A stretch of 50,121 nucleotides of DNA, taken from assembly GCA_036397255.1 (NCBI GenBank), contig DASWJH010000015.1, positions 1-50,121 on the forward strand. Reading direction: 5' to 3'. The position numbers and the translations under genes are program-made. Each line of letters begins with the position of its first letter. The first letter of the stretch is position 1. Origin of the DNA: Nitrospiria bacterium. GTDB taxonomy: Bacteria > Nitrospirota > Nitrospiria > DASWJH01. Under the pieces are notes generated by a model. It saw nothing but the letters and a program-made list of their open reading frames with translations, searched no databases and had not been told where the DNA came from. Below, in pieces: positions 34,941 to 42,889 of the stretch.

Positions 34941-34980
34941 GGCCGATTGGCTCCAGTAATCTATATCCGATAAATCGGCC
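34941..34980. other. inverted repeat GGCCGATT...AATCGGCC
   Basis: Exact eight-base arms 24 bases apart, in the 5' region of corA. It could be a leader hairpin or an operator; no T tract follows. Confidence 0.35.
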
Positions 34981-35231
34981 CTTCATTATATCCAGCACTT
35001 TCTTTCATACGAGGGAACCGCCCTTTCATTCCGTATGACATGTGTCTACAATCAAGAAAAATTTTTCCACCCCGTTTGGGAATTCAAATATTAGGTCTTA
35101 CAGGAGGATTCGTTTTTACCTTCCTTACTTCAGAATATCTCTACAATTATTTTTGGATGGAATGAAAAGAGCGAGTGAGAAATTATTCCTACCATTGATC
35201 ATAATTTCCTAACTTTTTAATGGGGGTTAAA

Positions 35232-36299
35232 ATGGCAAAGCGGTTGAAAAAAAGATCCAAAAGGGAAGGGCTTCCTCCCGGTACATTGATTCATGTTGGT
35301 GAGAAGAGAACAGAAAGGGTGCGGATACGTGCTTTGTTTTATGACGGCCTTCAAATAGAGGAGAGGGAGGTTCAAAACGTTCGGGAGATTCACGCCTATC
35401 AACGTCAGGAACGTGTGATGTGGATTCAGGTGATCGGAATTCATGACTCCGCTACGATTGAGGAGTTGGGAAACGCCTTTGGATTACATCCGTTGGTCAT
35501 GGAAGATATTCTTCATACGGGCCAACGCCCGAAGATGGAGGATTATGGGAATTATATTTTTATTGTTTTGAAAATGTTTGCCTTCCATTCCGGTCTTCAT
35601 GAGCTTGAGGAAGAGCAAATCAGTGTGGTTCTTGGCTCAAATTTTGTGATCTCTTTCCAAGAACGGGAAGAGGATTGTTTCAACCCAGTCCGGGAGCGGA
35701 TTCAAATTGGTAAGGGGAAAATTCGAAAGATGGGAGCCGATTACCTCGCCTATTGTCTCATTGATGCCGTTGTCGACCGATATTTTACTGTTTTGGATAG
35801 CCTTGGGGAAATGATTGAAACGGTTGAGGGCGAGTTAATCGAGGATCCCACCACAAAGACGATTTATGAGATTCATAAACTAAAGAGGGAAATGATATTT
35901 TTGCGAAAATCCATTTGGCCCTTGAGAGAGGTCTTAGGTGCATTGGAAAGGGGTGATTCTTCTCTTTTTATGGAAACGACAGGCCCTTACCTGAGGGATG
36001 TTTATGATCACACAATCCGTGTGATTGATATGATTGAAACATTTCGAGATATGCTTTCTGGCATGTTGGATATTTACCTTTCCAGTGTCAGTAATCGGAT
36101 GAATGCAATCATGAAAGTGTTAACCCTGATCGCGACGGTGTTTATGCCCCTTACTTTTATTGCGGGAATTTACGGGATGAATTTTAAATCTATGCCTGAG
36201 TTGGAATGGAAGTTCGGATACCCCTTGAGTCTCATTGTGATGGCCATTGTCGGGGTTTCGATGGTGGTATTTTTCAAAAGGAAGAAGTGGTTGTCATGA
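35232..36299 (+). CDS. corA: CorA-type magnesium/cobalt channel
   Basis: Inner-membrane divalent cation channel of 355 residues. A large cytosolic N-terminal domain is followed by two C-terminal helices. The signature YGMN after helix 1 (FIAGIYGMNF) is present, as is the conserved LTLIATVFMPLT stretch. The end KRKKWLS is basic, as usual. The start is ATG 35232, six bases after GGGGG; an ATG four codons earlier is also in frame. A TrkH gene follows after 71 bases, giving a cation-transport pair. Confidence 0.94.
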   Translation: MAKRLKKRSKREGLPPGTLIHVGEKRTERVRIRALFYDGLQIEEREVQNVREIHAYQRQERVMWIQVIGIHDSATIEELGNAFGLHPLVMEDILHTGQRPKMEDYGNYIFIVLKMFAFHSGLHELEEEQISVVLGSNFVISFQEREEDCFNPVRERIQIGKGKIRKMGADYLAYCLIDAVVDRYFTVLDSLGEMIETVEGELIEDPTTKTIYEIHKLKREMIFLRKSIWPLREVLGALERGDSSLFMETTGPYLRDVYDHTIRVIDMIETFRDMLSGMLDIYLSSVSNRMNAIMKVLTLIATVFMPLTFIAGIYGMNFKSMPELEWKFGYPLSLIVMAIVGVSMVVFFKRKKWLS

Positions 36300-36370
36300 G
36301 GAAATAAAGGTTCCAAATTCATATTGGTGTGAACTTTATGTTACCGGGCGTGAGTCGAAGGAAATGAAAT

Positions 36371-37777
36371 ATGAAAAAAGTTAAATCGAATCGAACTAAG
36401 TTTTTCTCAAAATCATCTCTTTTGAAACGGCTCCTCGGGATACGTTTACTTCCGGGCCAAATCGTGCCTCTGGCGGGACTGGTCGTCATCCTTTTGGGGA
36501 CGGTTTTATTATTGCTGCCATGGGCCACCCCGCCTGAAGTCCATTTGAGTTTTGTGGATGCATTGTTCACATCGACCTCGGCGGTTTGCGTCACAGGCCT
36601 CATCGTTTTGGACACGCCTCAGGATTTCACGTTATTTGGGCAAACCGTGATTCTATTGCTGATTCAAATCGGGGGCTTGGGATACGCCACCATCGCGACG
36701 TTGCTTTTGTTGGCCCTGGGGCGCCGCCTGGGAATGAGGGACCGGATGATGATCGCGGAGGTGATGAATACGCTGGATATGGCCGGACTGATCCGGTTCG
36801 TAAAGACCATCATCTATATGGTGATTTTACTTGAAGGAGCGGGGGCCTTTTTCCTGACTCTCCGTTTTATGAACCATATGGAACTCTCCACAGCCATCTA
36901 TTTCGGTATTTTTCATTCCGTTTCGGCGTTCAACAATGCCGGTTTTTCGTTATTCTCCAACAGCCTGATCGATTACCGGGGGGATTGGCTGGTCATCGGG
37001 GTTGTTTCCTTATTGATCGTTATCGGGGGAATCGGTTTTATCGTCTTCCAGGACCTGCTCGATAATGTCCAGGGAAGGCGGTTTAGGTTAAGGACCCATA
37101 CAAAGTTTGTGGTGATCGTTACCTTCATTTTACTGATCGGAGGAACAGCAGGGCTTTGGATTCTCGAATGGCATGATCCAAATTCAACAATTCCTATTTC
37201 TGAACATGAACAGTTTTTGACTTCCTTTTTCTTCTCGGTATCGGCCCGTACCGCCGGTTTTAACACCTTCGACGTATCCCTGATGCGGGATGCTTCAACC
37301 TATTTTCTGATCCTGTTGATGATTATTGGAGGATCTCCCGGTAGCGCGGCGGGGGGTATTAAAACAACAACGTTCGGAATCCTCTGCCTCTTCGCTTGGG
37401 GAATTCTTCGCAACCGGGGAGAGGTAGAAGTGTTTCGAAGAAGGATTCCCTATGACTTGGTGATTCGCTCTGCTGTCATTTTTTTCCTCGGATTGGGAAT
37501 CATTATTTTTTTCACTTTGGTTTCCACCTTTATCGAGGGTCGACCCTTTTTAACCCTTTTGTTTGAGGTCACGTCGGCATTTGGAACGGTGGGCCTCTCG
37601 GTGGGGGATGGGGGGGTCAGAAGCCTTTCAGCCCTTTTTTCAGATGCCGGGAAAGTGATTATAATATTGGACATGTTGATCGGCCGATTCGGTCCTTTGA
37701 TGATAGGACTTTTTGCCATCAAAACTCGAGCCCAAATAAGGTATCGCTATCCAAAAACTCGGGTGGTGATTGGATGA
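36371..37777 (+). CDS. TrkH/KtrB-family potassium uptake protein
   Basis: Polytopic membrane protein of 468 residues, the channel-like subunit of a Trk or Ktr potassium system. Four selectivity-filter-like repeats are visible: SAVCVTGLIVLD, SAFNNAGFSLFS, SARTAGFNTFDV and SAFGTVGLSVGD. The basic N-terminus is cytosolic. The regulatory nucleotide-binding partner (TrkA/KtrA) is not in the window, so it must be elsewhere or the protein works alone. It is 71 bases after corA and may be read from the same transcript. Confidence 0.92.
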   Translation: MKKVKSNRTKFFSKSSLLKRLLGIRLLPGQIVPLAGLVVILLGTVLLLLPWATPPEVHLSFVDALFTSTSAVCVTGLIVLDTPQDFTLFGQTVILLLIQIGGLGYATIATLLLLALGRRLGMRDRMMIAEVMNTLDMAGLIRFVKTIIYMVILLEGAGAFFLTLRFMNHMELSTAIYFGIFHSVSAFNNAGFSLFSNSLIDYRGDWLVIGVVSLLIVIGGIGFIVFQDLLDNVQGRRFRLRTHTKFVVIVTFILLIGGTAGLWILEWHDPNSTIPISEHEQFLTSFFFSVSARTAGFNTFDVSLMRDASTYFLILLMIIGGSPGSAAGGIKTTTFGILCLFAWGILRNRGEVEVFRRRIPYDLVIRSAVIFFLGLGIIIFFTLVSTFIEGRPFLTLLFEVTSAFGTVGLSVGDGGVRSLSALFSDAGKVIIILDMLIGRFGPLMIGLFAIKTRAQIRYRYPKTRVVIG

Positions 37778-37863
37778 TGGAAGGATTATCCTTAGATAAT
37801 TTATTCGGCTTTTTTCTAATGTTTTAACGTTTTTCATTCCTTAGGAAGCATTTTAGGAGGTTA

Positions 37864-38463
37864 ATGGAAATCCTCATCCAATGGGTTACCGAGTATGGAT
37901 ATTTGGCTATTTTTATTCTTCTGGTGCTTGGTCTTTTTGGCCTTCCCGTCCCGGATGAAGTTCTGCTGACCTTTTCTGGTTTTCTGGTTTTTCAAGGAGT
38001 TTTACAACCCTTTCCCGCTTATTCGGTTGCCTTTGTGGGAAGTGTTTGCGGTATTTCGATCAGCTACAGTCTGGGGCGTTTTGTGGGGACTCCTGTCCTC
38101 CAAAGGTATGGGCGGTGTGTGCGCCTCTCACCGGAAAAAATGAACCGGGTCCATTTTTGGTTTGAAACTTATGGGAAGTGGACCATTTTTTTCGGATATT
38201 TTATTCCGGGGGTTAGACATGCGACGGCTATTGTGGCGGGAGCCTCCAAGCTTGAATATCATGTTTTTGCGTTGTTCGCTTTTTCAGGTGGGCTTATTTG
38301 GTCTAGTCTTTATGTTTCCCTGGGTTACTTTTTGGGAAATGAATGGGAGAAAGTGTCCCGATGGTTTCCCCATCGAATTTGGGGTATCTCTCTTACCTTT
38401 GCCGCAGTTCTTGTCTTTTATTTATTGTTAAGGAAAATGAATTCAAAGCCGAAAGAATATTAA
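37864..38463 (+). CDS. DedA-family membrane protein
   Basis: Membrane protein of 199 residues with the DedA (SNARE-associated) fold. The conserved segment PGVRHATAIVAGASKLEYHVF, with the arginine and glycines of the family, sits near residues 118-138. The re-entrant PDEVLLTFSGFL part is near the N-terminus. DedA proteins support membrane homeostasis and some act as lipid flippases. AGGAGG lies three bases before the ATG. No operon partner is certain; it precedes the metal island by about 90 bases. Confidence 0.9.
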   Translation: MEILIQWVTEYGYLAIFILLVLGLFGLPVPDEVLLTFSGFLVFQGVLQPFPAYSVAFVGSVCGISISYSLGRFVGTPVLQRYGRCVRLSPEKMNRVHFWFETYGKWTIFFGYFIPGVRHATAIVAGASKLEYHVFALFAFSGGLIWSSLYVSLGYFLGNEWEKVSRWFPHRIWGISLTFAAVLVFYLLLRKMNSKPKEY

Positions 38464-38553
38464 AATTTAAATCTTGCCCATTAGATTTCTTTCCGACTGG
38501 ATTTCCTGGAAGTCCATATAAAATAAAGGTTTTTTAAAAGCCGGATTTTTCAC

Positions 38554-38585
38554 TTGACCCTGTACCTAAGTACAGGGATTATGAT
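38554..38585 (+). promoter_or_regulatory. MerR-type promoter/operator of the metal island
   Basis: A -35 element TTGACC (38554-38559) and -10 element TATGAT (38580-38585) are separated by 20 bases, longer than the usual 17, as in MerR-family promoters that need regulator-induced DNA untwisting. The spacer holds the perfect palindrome CCCTGTACCTAAGTACAGGG (38558-38577), with GTAC cores like those of mercury operators. It lies 19 bases upstream of the MerR ATG. Confidence 0.85.
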
Positions 38586-38604
38586 GATTTTGGAGGATTT
38601 CAAA

Positions 38605-39021
38605 ATGAAGACTTTTTCTTCGGGCCAATTGGCCAAAAAAGCCGGTGTCCATATTGAAACCATCCGGTTTTATGAACGGCGCGGACTTATTCCTAAAATG
38701 CCCCGGACCGGTTCGGGGTATCGAACATTTTCGGATGAGAGTGTGACCCGGATTCAATTTATTAAAGGGGCACAAATGGTGGGTTTTACTCTCAAGGAGA
38801 TTCAGGATCTGTTTTCCCTACGGGTTGATCCAAAGACCTCTTGCGGGAATATTAAAAAAAGAGCCGAGATCAAAATTTCAGAGATTGATTCAAAAATCTT
38901 GGCCCTGAAAAAAATGAGAAAAGCACTGTTTCGTTTAAAACATTCTTGCAGAGGGCGCGGTCCCACCAGTGAATGTCCGATTTTGGAAGCTCTGGATCGT
39001 CGAGGAGGAAAAATCCTTTGA
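38605..39021 (+). CDS. merR: MerR-family mercury-type transcriptional regulator
   Basis: Regulator of 138 residues. The N-terminal winged helix has SSGQLAKKAGVHIETIRFYERRGLI, followed by the dimerisation helix. Three cysteines are at 80, 115 and 124 (KTSCGN, KHSCRGRGP, SECPIL); their spacing of 35 and 9 equals that of Tn501 MerR Cys82/117/126, which bind Hg(II). ATG 38605 follows GGAGG; a longer frame starting inside the operator is rejected. It is the first gene of the operon it probably controls, so autoregulation is likely. Response to mercury is inferred from these cysteines. Confidence 0.88.
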   Translation: MKTFSSGQLAKKAGVHIETIRFYERRGLIPKMPRTGSGYRTFSDESVTRIQFIKGAQMVGFTLKEIQDLFSLRVDPKTSCGNIKKRAEIKISEIDSKILALKKMRKALFRLKHSCRGRGPTSECPILEALDRRGGKIL

Positions 39022-39035
39022 AGGATAGGAAAGAG

Positions 39036-39230
39036 ATGGAAATAAATGCCCGAATCACATGTCCCTTTTGCCGTTTTGAGAAAGAGGAGACCATGCCGAG
39101 GGATTTTTGTCAAATCAATTACATCTGTGGACGTTGCAAGAGGATGATGAAACCTAAACCTGGGACCTGTTGTATCTTTTGTTCCTACAGCGATACCGTT
39201 TGTCCACCGAAACAAATGAATAACTTTTAA
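39036..39230 (+). CDS. GDCCVxC-domain-like small cysteine-rich protein
   Basis: Cytosolic protein of 64 residues with nine cysteines. A CPFC pair near the N-terminus and CGRC in the middle precede KPGTCCIFCSYSDTVCPP, which is the GDCCVxC-domain signature seen in proteins near mer and other heavy-metal genes. It probably binds metal through these cysteine clusters. The start ATG 39036 has AGGAAAG upstream and lies 14 bases after the merR stop; an out-of-frame longer version overlaps merR and is unlikely. It is in the MerR operon. The biochemical role is unknown. Confidence 0.8.
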   Translation: MEINARITCPFCRFEKEETMPRDFCQINYICGRCKRMMKPKPGTCCIFCSYSDTVCPPKQMNNF

Positions 39231-39252
39231 GGAATTTAACGGGAGGTTTGAA

Positions 39253-39783
39253 ATGAATAAAGCATTTTGGGTTTTCCTTACGTTCCTTTTCTTTCTTGGA
39301 ATATCTACCCATGTGGGCCTTACATTTGCTGAATCAAAAAAAACAATTTTATTTCATTTGAAAACCAGTCTCAAGCATGATGACGCACAAATCTGCGTGG
39401 CTTACAATCAAATTTGGGCCGCTCTGGAGGAAGGGCTCAACGTCAATGTTCTCATTGATGCGGACGCCGTAAATACCTATAAAGTGGGATGGTTTGGGAA
39501 GGACGGAATTGAAAAGTTTAAACTGCCAGAAAACTTAAAATCATCGCTCTCTCAACAGTTTGGATTGAAAATGGAGGACATCCCTGCAACCTATGGGGAT
39601 TACCTCCACATGCTAAGGCAAAAAGGCGCCCAATTCTATATCAATAGTTCCATGTTGGTCGTTGCCGGAATTGAAGAAGATTTGGGTGCGGTTGATCATC
39701 TATCGGCCCCATTTTTTAAACCCCTCGGCCTCCGGGAAATGATCCGTTTGCGAAAGGAAGCGAATCTTTATATGGCTTATTGA
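39253..39783 (+). CDS. exported DsrE/DsrF-like protein
   Basis: Protein of 176 residues with a signal peptide (residues 1-24, ending GLTFAES). The mature part KKTILFHLKTSLKHDDAQ...NVNVLIDADAV and GAQFYINSSMLVVAGI fits the DsrE/DsrF-like alpha/beta fold, usually linked to sulfur-transfer or redox roles. A mature cysteine, QICVAYN near residue 50, could be reactive, but the family's Cys positions vary. GGGAGG precedes ATG. It is in the MerR operon; export to the periplasm is unusual for this family and may mean metal/thiol chemistry outside the cytosol. Confidence 0.78.
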   Translation: MNKAFWVFLTFLFFLGISTHVGLTFAESKKTILFHLKTSLKHDDAQICVAYNQIWAALEEGLNVNVLIDADAVNTYKVGWFGKDGIEKFKLPENLKSSLSQQFGLKMEDIPATYGDYLHMLRQKGAQFYINSSMLVVAGIEEDLGAVDHLSAPFFKPLGLREMIRLRKEANLYMAY

Positions 39784-39796
39784 GAGAAAACAAGAC

Positions 39797-40054
39797 ATGG
39801 TTTTGAATGTCAAAGAATCTGGCCTCATCGGAGGTCTCTTTGCACTCCCTTGGTGCTGTATCTCACCAGGAATTTTTTCTGTTATCGGATTGGCTGGCAT
39901 GGATCTGTCCCGACAAGTCACCGGGAACCTTTCACCTATTCTACTTGTTATGTCCTTGTTTTTTCTGGGAAGAGTCCATTTTTTATTGTACGTCAAGGCT
40001 CAAGGAAGCCGAACCAGCGCTGTCGTGACTTGGGTTTCAACCCTGTTGGGATGA
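39797..40054 (+). CDS. MerT-like small membrane protein
   Basis: Membrane protein of 85 residues with about two to three hydrophobic segments. The first carries GLIGGLFALPWCCISPGIF, a vicinal Cys pair placed as in MerT/MerC mercury transporters, where the CC hands Hg(II) through the membrane. The second and third segments are at about residues 46-64 and 70-84. No further Cys pair is seen, unlike MerT, which has a second in a loop. Association with the MerR operon supports a mercury or metal importer. Position, not full homology, carries the assignment. Confidence 0.65.
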   Translation: MVLNVKESGLIGGLFALPWCCISPGIFSVIGLAGMDLSRQVTGNLSPILLVMSLFFLGRVHFLLYVKAQGSRTSAVVTWVSTLLG

Positions 40055-40071
40055 GCTCTTTGGAGGTTGAG

Positions 40072-40908
40072 ATGGTTTGGATCAATTCAATGAAGGGATT
40101 CGTTGGAGGAATGGCCTTTTGGTTCCTATTGATAGGAACCTCCTATGCCCATGAACCCATATTTATGATCAGCCATGAGGCACCCGGTAAAGGAGCTTTT
40201 GACCTTCATACCGAAATGACCCATGAGCGCCAGGGAGATGAGCGGGAGTTTGAGATAGAGCAAGAATTCACCTACGGTCTGACGCGGGACTTGGCCGTAG
40301 GCCTTTCCATGCCCTTTGTCCGTGAGGAAGAAATGACCTCAACGGGTCAAGACGTAGAAAACGGCCTGGGTGATCCGACTGTGCGCCTCAAATGGCGTTT
40401 TTGGGATAAAGATCTTCCCGGCGTGAAGTATGCCATTGCCACTGTGATTCAGTCCACTCTTCCAGTCGGTGAAGGGGATGGAAGGCTTGGCCGTGATCAA
40501 CCGAGCATTCTCGGGGGCCTGGCCCATGGGCGTGAGGGGCTGCACTGGTACTATTTTGTGGACGCTCGATACCTTTATCATGTTGAAGATCATCAGAGCA
40601 TGCCGGGGAACCGGATCTATTTCGATGTGGCGTATGGGCTGCGCCCGGAACTTCGGGGGTTGGAAGAAACAGACATTGTTTATTTCTTCGAATTAAATTA
40701 TCTCCATGAGCGACAGGCCGAGGTCAGTGGAATTCCAAATCCCGACACCGGCGGGGATTTTCTCTTTTTCTCCCCCGAAATTTTAATTTCACCAACGAAT
40801 CGAGTCATGTTGCGGGGTGGGGTACAGATTCCGGTTCTGCAATCGTTAAACGGACAACAAGAGCCGAAGGATTTTAATTTTAAGGCACTTGCGGAGTTTA
40901 GATTTTAG
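40072..40908 (+). CDS. outer-membrane beta-barrel (Phenol_MetA_deg-like)
   Basis: Exported protein of 278 residues. A signal peptide (about residues 1-26, ending SYAHEP) is followed by alternating beta strands: EFEIEQEFTYGLTRDLAVGLSMPF, GLGDPTVRLKWRFW and YAIATVIQSTLPVGEGDG match outer-membrane barrels of the Phenol_MetA_deg group. It ends in LAEFRF with a terminal aromatic residue. The start is ATG 40072, five bases after GGAGG; an ATG 21 bases upstream has none. It follows the MerT-like gene by 17 bases, so it appears co-transcribed. It could be an outer-membrane channel for the island's substrate. Confidence 0.75.
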   Translation: MVWINSMKGFVGGMAFWFLLIGTSYAHEPIFMISHEAPGKGAFDLHTEMTHERQGDEREFEIEQEFTYGLTRDLAVGLSMPFVREEEMTSTGQDVENGLGDPTVRLKWRFWDKDLPGVKYAIATVIQSTLPVGEGDGRLGRDQPSILGGLAHGREGLHWYYFVDARYLYHVEDHQSMPGNRIYFDVAYGLRPELRGLEETDIVYFFELNYLHERQAEVSGIPNPDTGGDFLFFSPEILISPTNRVMLRGGVQIPVLQSLNGQQEPKDFNFKALAEFRF

Positions 40909-41101
40909 CAGGATGTTGAAAAACTTCGAATCCGTCATTCCCGAATGGTTTTATCGGGCCCGCCTGCCGGCAGGCAGGAATCCAGGATTTTTAAAATCAA
41001 CAACTTCTGGATTCCCGCTCCCCGATAGAGGCATTCGAGGACAGGTTTCGCGGGAATGACGACCTAACGCACAAATACATCCTTTTTCAACACCCTGTTA
41101 G
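40906..41101. mobile_element. MITE-like palindromic element with terminal inverted repeats
   Basis: About 196 bases bounded by imperfect inverted repeats, TAGCAGGATGTTGAAAAA (40906-40923) and the complement of CTAACAGGGTGTTGAAAAA (41083-41101). Inside are nested palindromes, including copy D of the dispersed repeat (from 40934, GTCATTCCCG) and its complement ending at 41060. No transposase or coding frame is present. It begins over the outer-membrane protein's stop codon and separates it from the HMA-like gene. Target duplications were not clear. Confidence 0.6.
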
Positions 41102-41120
41102 TAAAGGAGGGGGGATTAAC

Positions 41121-41657
41121 ATGAAATACAAAGTTTTTTTGTTTTCGATGCTTTCAACCATCTTTTTTTCCCCATCACCGCCTGAAGCAAAGGTGATTGC
41201 CCCTTCTGCCGAGAAGGGTGAGAATAAGATTTTTATTCGTGCGGATGGACTGGCCTGTTACTTCTGCGCCTACGGTATGGAGCGCTTTTTTAAACAATCT
41301 GGCCGGATTGCCTGGTATGACATGAAGATGACAGAAGGAATTGTGGAGATTGGGTTTATCAGGGGCAAACCGATTCTGGATATTCAAACATTAAGAAAAT
41401 ATGTATACGATGCTGGATTTTCCCCCCGTGAGATCAAGGCTGAATTCGTGGGAAGGTTCAACCAGTTAAATGAAGGTTACACCTTTCAAATCACAGAAAC
41501 AGAGCAAATTTTCCCAGTGGAGGAGAATGCCATCATCCAACAAGCCATCGACATGATTGACCGTGAGGTCGTTTTGAAAGCGGGTACAAAGGATGCCCGA
41601 GATGCACCCTTTAAACTTGTGCCTGAATCCATAGACCCAAAAGGGTTTTCACCGTGA
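41121..41657 (+). CDS. exported HMA-like CxxC metal-binding protein
   Basis: Protein of 178 residues with a signal peptide (about residues 1-24). The segment FIRADGLACYFCAYGMERFFKQSGRI resembles the heavy-metal-associated domain, with CxxC (Cys46, Cys49) in place of the usual GMTCxxC. The domain ends by residue 110; a second half of unknown fold follows. AAGGAGGGGGG lies just upstream. Exported HMA-like proteins scavenge copper, silver or mercury in the periplasm. It overlaps the NHL gene by four bases. It is the first gene after the MITE-like element, so its promoter may be distinct from that of the MerR operon. Confidence 0.75.
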   Translation: MKYKVFLFSMLSTIFFSPSPPEAKVIAPSAEKGENKIFIRADGLACYFCAYGMERFFKQSGRIAWYDMKMTEGIVEIGFIRGKPILDIQTLRKYVYDAGFSPREIKAEFVGRFNQLNEGYTFQITETEQIFPVEENAIIQQAIDMIDREVVLKAGTKDARDAPFKLVPESIDPKGFSP

Positions 41658-42640
41658 AAAGACCAAATTCCTTCATACCCGGGCCATTTATTATTTCCTA
41701 TTATATAGGGTTTATTTTACTTTTTTTGTGGGGTATTTCGGAATCATCCGCTGAAGACGGTTTTAAACTCCTTTCGACATGGGGAAAAACCGGGGAGGCC
41801 CCAGGACAATTTCGGGAGCCTATGGGCCTTGCGTTTGATCCCGAAGGAAACCTGTATGTTGCGGATACCCGTAATGCTCGGATTCAAAAATTCACAGAAA
41901 AAGGAGAATTTCTTCTCCAATTTGGAGAACCCGGTAAGGGCCCGGGGGAATTTTCAAAACCGGTGGATGTTGTCGTAGACCAGACGGGTCAGGTTTATGT
42001 CAGTGACTACGATCTCGATCGGATACAGATCTTTTCTCCTGAAGGCAAATTTTTGAGGCAGTGGGGAAAAAGTGGAAAGGATCGTGGTCATTTTACGGTT
42101 GCCGCTGGGTTGGGAATGGATCGTGAACGGAGGCGGATCTATCTTGCTGAGTTTTATAACAAGCGGGTGGAGGTCTATGACCTGGATGGAGAACTTCAGT
42201 TCCAGGTCGGAGAACCTGGGAGAGTCTGGGGTGGAGCTATGAACTATCCAACCGATGTGGCCGTGGATCGGGATGGGAATATATACGTGGCGGATGCCTA
42301 TAATCACCGGATCCAGAAGTTCACCCCCAAAGGCAAGGTCCTAGCTAAATGGGGTGGTTTCTTCGGCTGGGGGATCCCAGCTTCCTGGAAAGGCTGGTTT
42401 CGGGTGCCTTCCGGTATCGGGGTGGATTCAGAAGGGCGGATCTTTGTGGCCGACAGTGCCAACCACCGGATGGTTGCACTCTCGGGGAACGGCCGTGTTT
42501 TGGATCAGTGGGACCTGGATCTTCCTACCGAATTATTATCACCCAACCGTGTGGCTGTGGGCCTGGATAGCCGGATCTTTGCCACCGATACGGCCCATGA
42601 CAGGTTATTGGTGTTTGAATTTCTATCTAATGGGGATTAA
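41654..42640 (+). CDS. exported NHL-repeat beta-propeller protein
   Basis: Protein of 328 residues with a hydrophobic N-terminal signal (about residues 10-32), then about six NHL repeats forming a beta-propeller. Repeat signatures include LYVADTRNARIQKF, VYVSDYDLDRIQIF and IYVADAYNHRIQKF. The GTG start overlaps the HMA-like gene's stop by four bases, so the two are co-translated. Propellers of this kind are often binding platforms; a partner may be the adjacent HMA-like protein. The ligand is unknown. Confidence in the fold is high. Confidence 0.87.
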   Translation: MKRPNSFIPGPFIISYYIGFILLFLWGISESSAEDGFKLLSTWGKTGEAPGQFREPMGLAFDPEGNLYVADTRNARIQKFTEKGEFLLQFGEPGKGPGEFSKPVDVVVDQTGQVYVSDYDLDRIQIFSPEGKFLRQWGKSGKDRGHFTVAAGLGMDRERRRIYLAEFYNKRVEVYDLDGELQFQVGEPGRVWGGAMNYPTDVAVDRDGNIYVADAYNHRIQKFTPKGKVLAKWGGFFGWGIPASWKGWFRVPSGIGVDSEGRIFVADSANHRMVALSGNGRVLDQWDLDLPTELLSPNRVAVGLDSRIFATDTAHDRLLVFEFLSNGD

Positions 42641-42650
42641 ACCTGATATT

Positions 42651-42759
42651 CCCCGTAGCATGCTACGGGGTAGCTATTTAGTTCCCCCTTTGGAAAAGGG
42701 GGATTCAGGGGGATTAAATTTTGTAAAATCTCCCCTTGCCCCTCTTTTCCAAAGAGGGG
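42651..42759. repeat. cluster of three palindromes
   Basis: After the NHL gene come a perfect 20-base palindrome (42651-42670, arms CCCCGTAGCA and TGCTACGGGG), a hairpin CCCCCTTTGGAAAAGGGGG (42684-42702) and a hairpin CCCCTCTTTTCCAAAGAGGGG (42739-42759). They resemble the G/C-rich hairpin strips at 29401 and 30964. They may terminate the HMA/NHL transcript. Confidence 0.6.
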
Positions 42760-42889
42760 AATCTTAATATGGGGATTTGAGGATTCAGTTTAGACTTTTG
42801 CGGGGTAATATGTGCAAAATGAATGATTCGGACGCTTGCTTTCCTTTAAGTCGTGTGATATTCTTTTTAAAACTGTAAGGAGAAAGTTC

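Larger units (their letters stand above)
34649..35231. other. long intergenic region ahead of corA
   Basis: About 580 bases between divergent genes. It contains a 15-base palindrome CACGTAAGTTACGTG at 34877-34891, then a hairpin-forming pair GGCCGATT (34941-34948) and AATCGGCC (34973-34980). I compared it with known magnesium-sensing leaders (ykoK M-box style) and saw no match. A GGGGG six bases before ATG 35232 is the corA ribosome site. No RNA gene could be assigned. Confidence 0.4.

Noticed and set aside
34649-35231. Magnesium riboswitch ahead of corA
   Set aside because: I could not find the conserved motifs of the M-box/ykoK leader or a convincing terminator.
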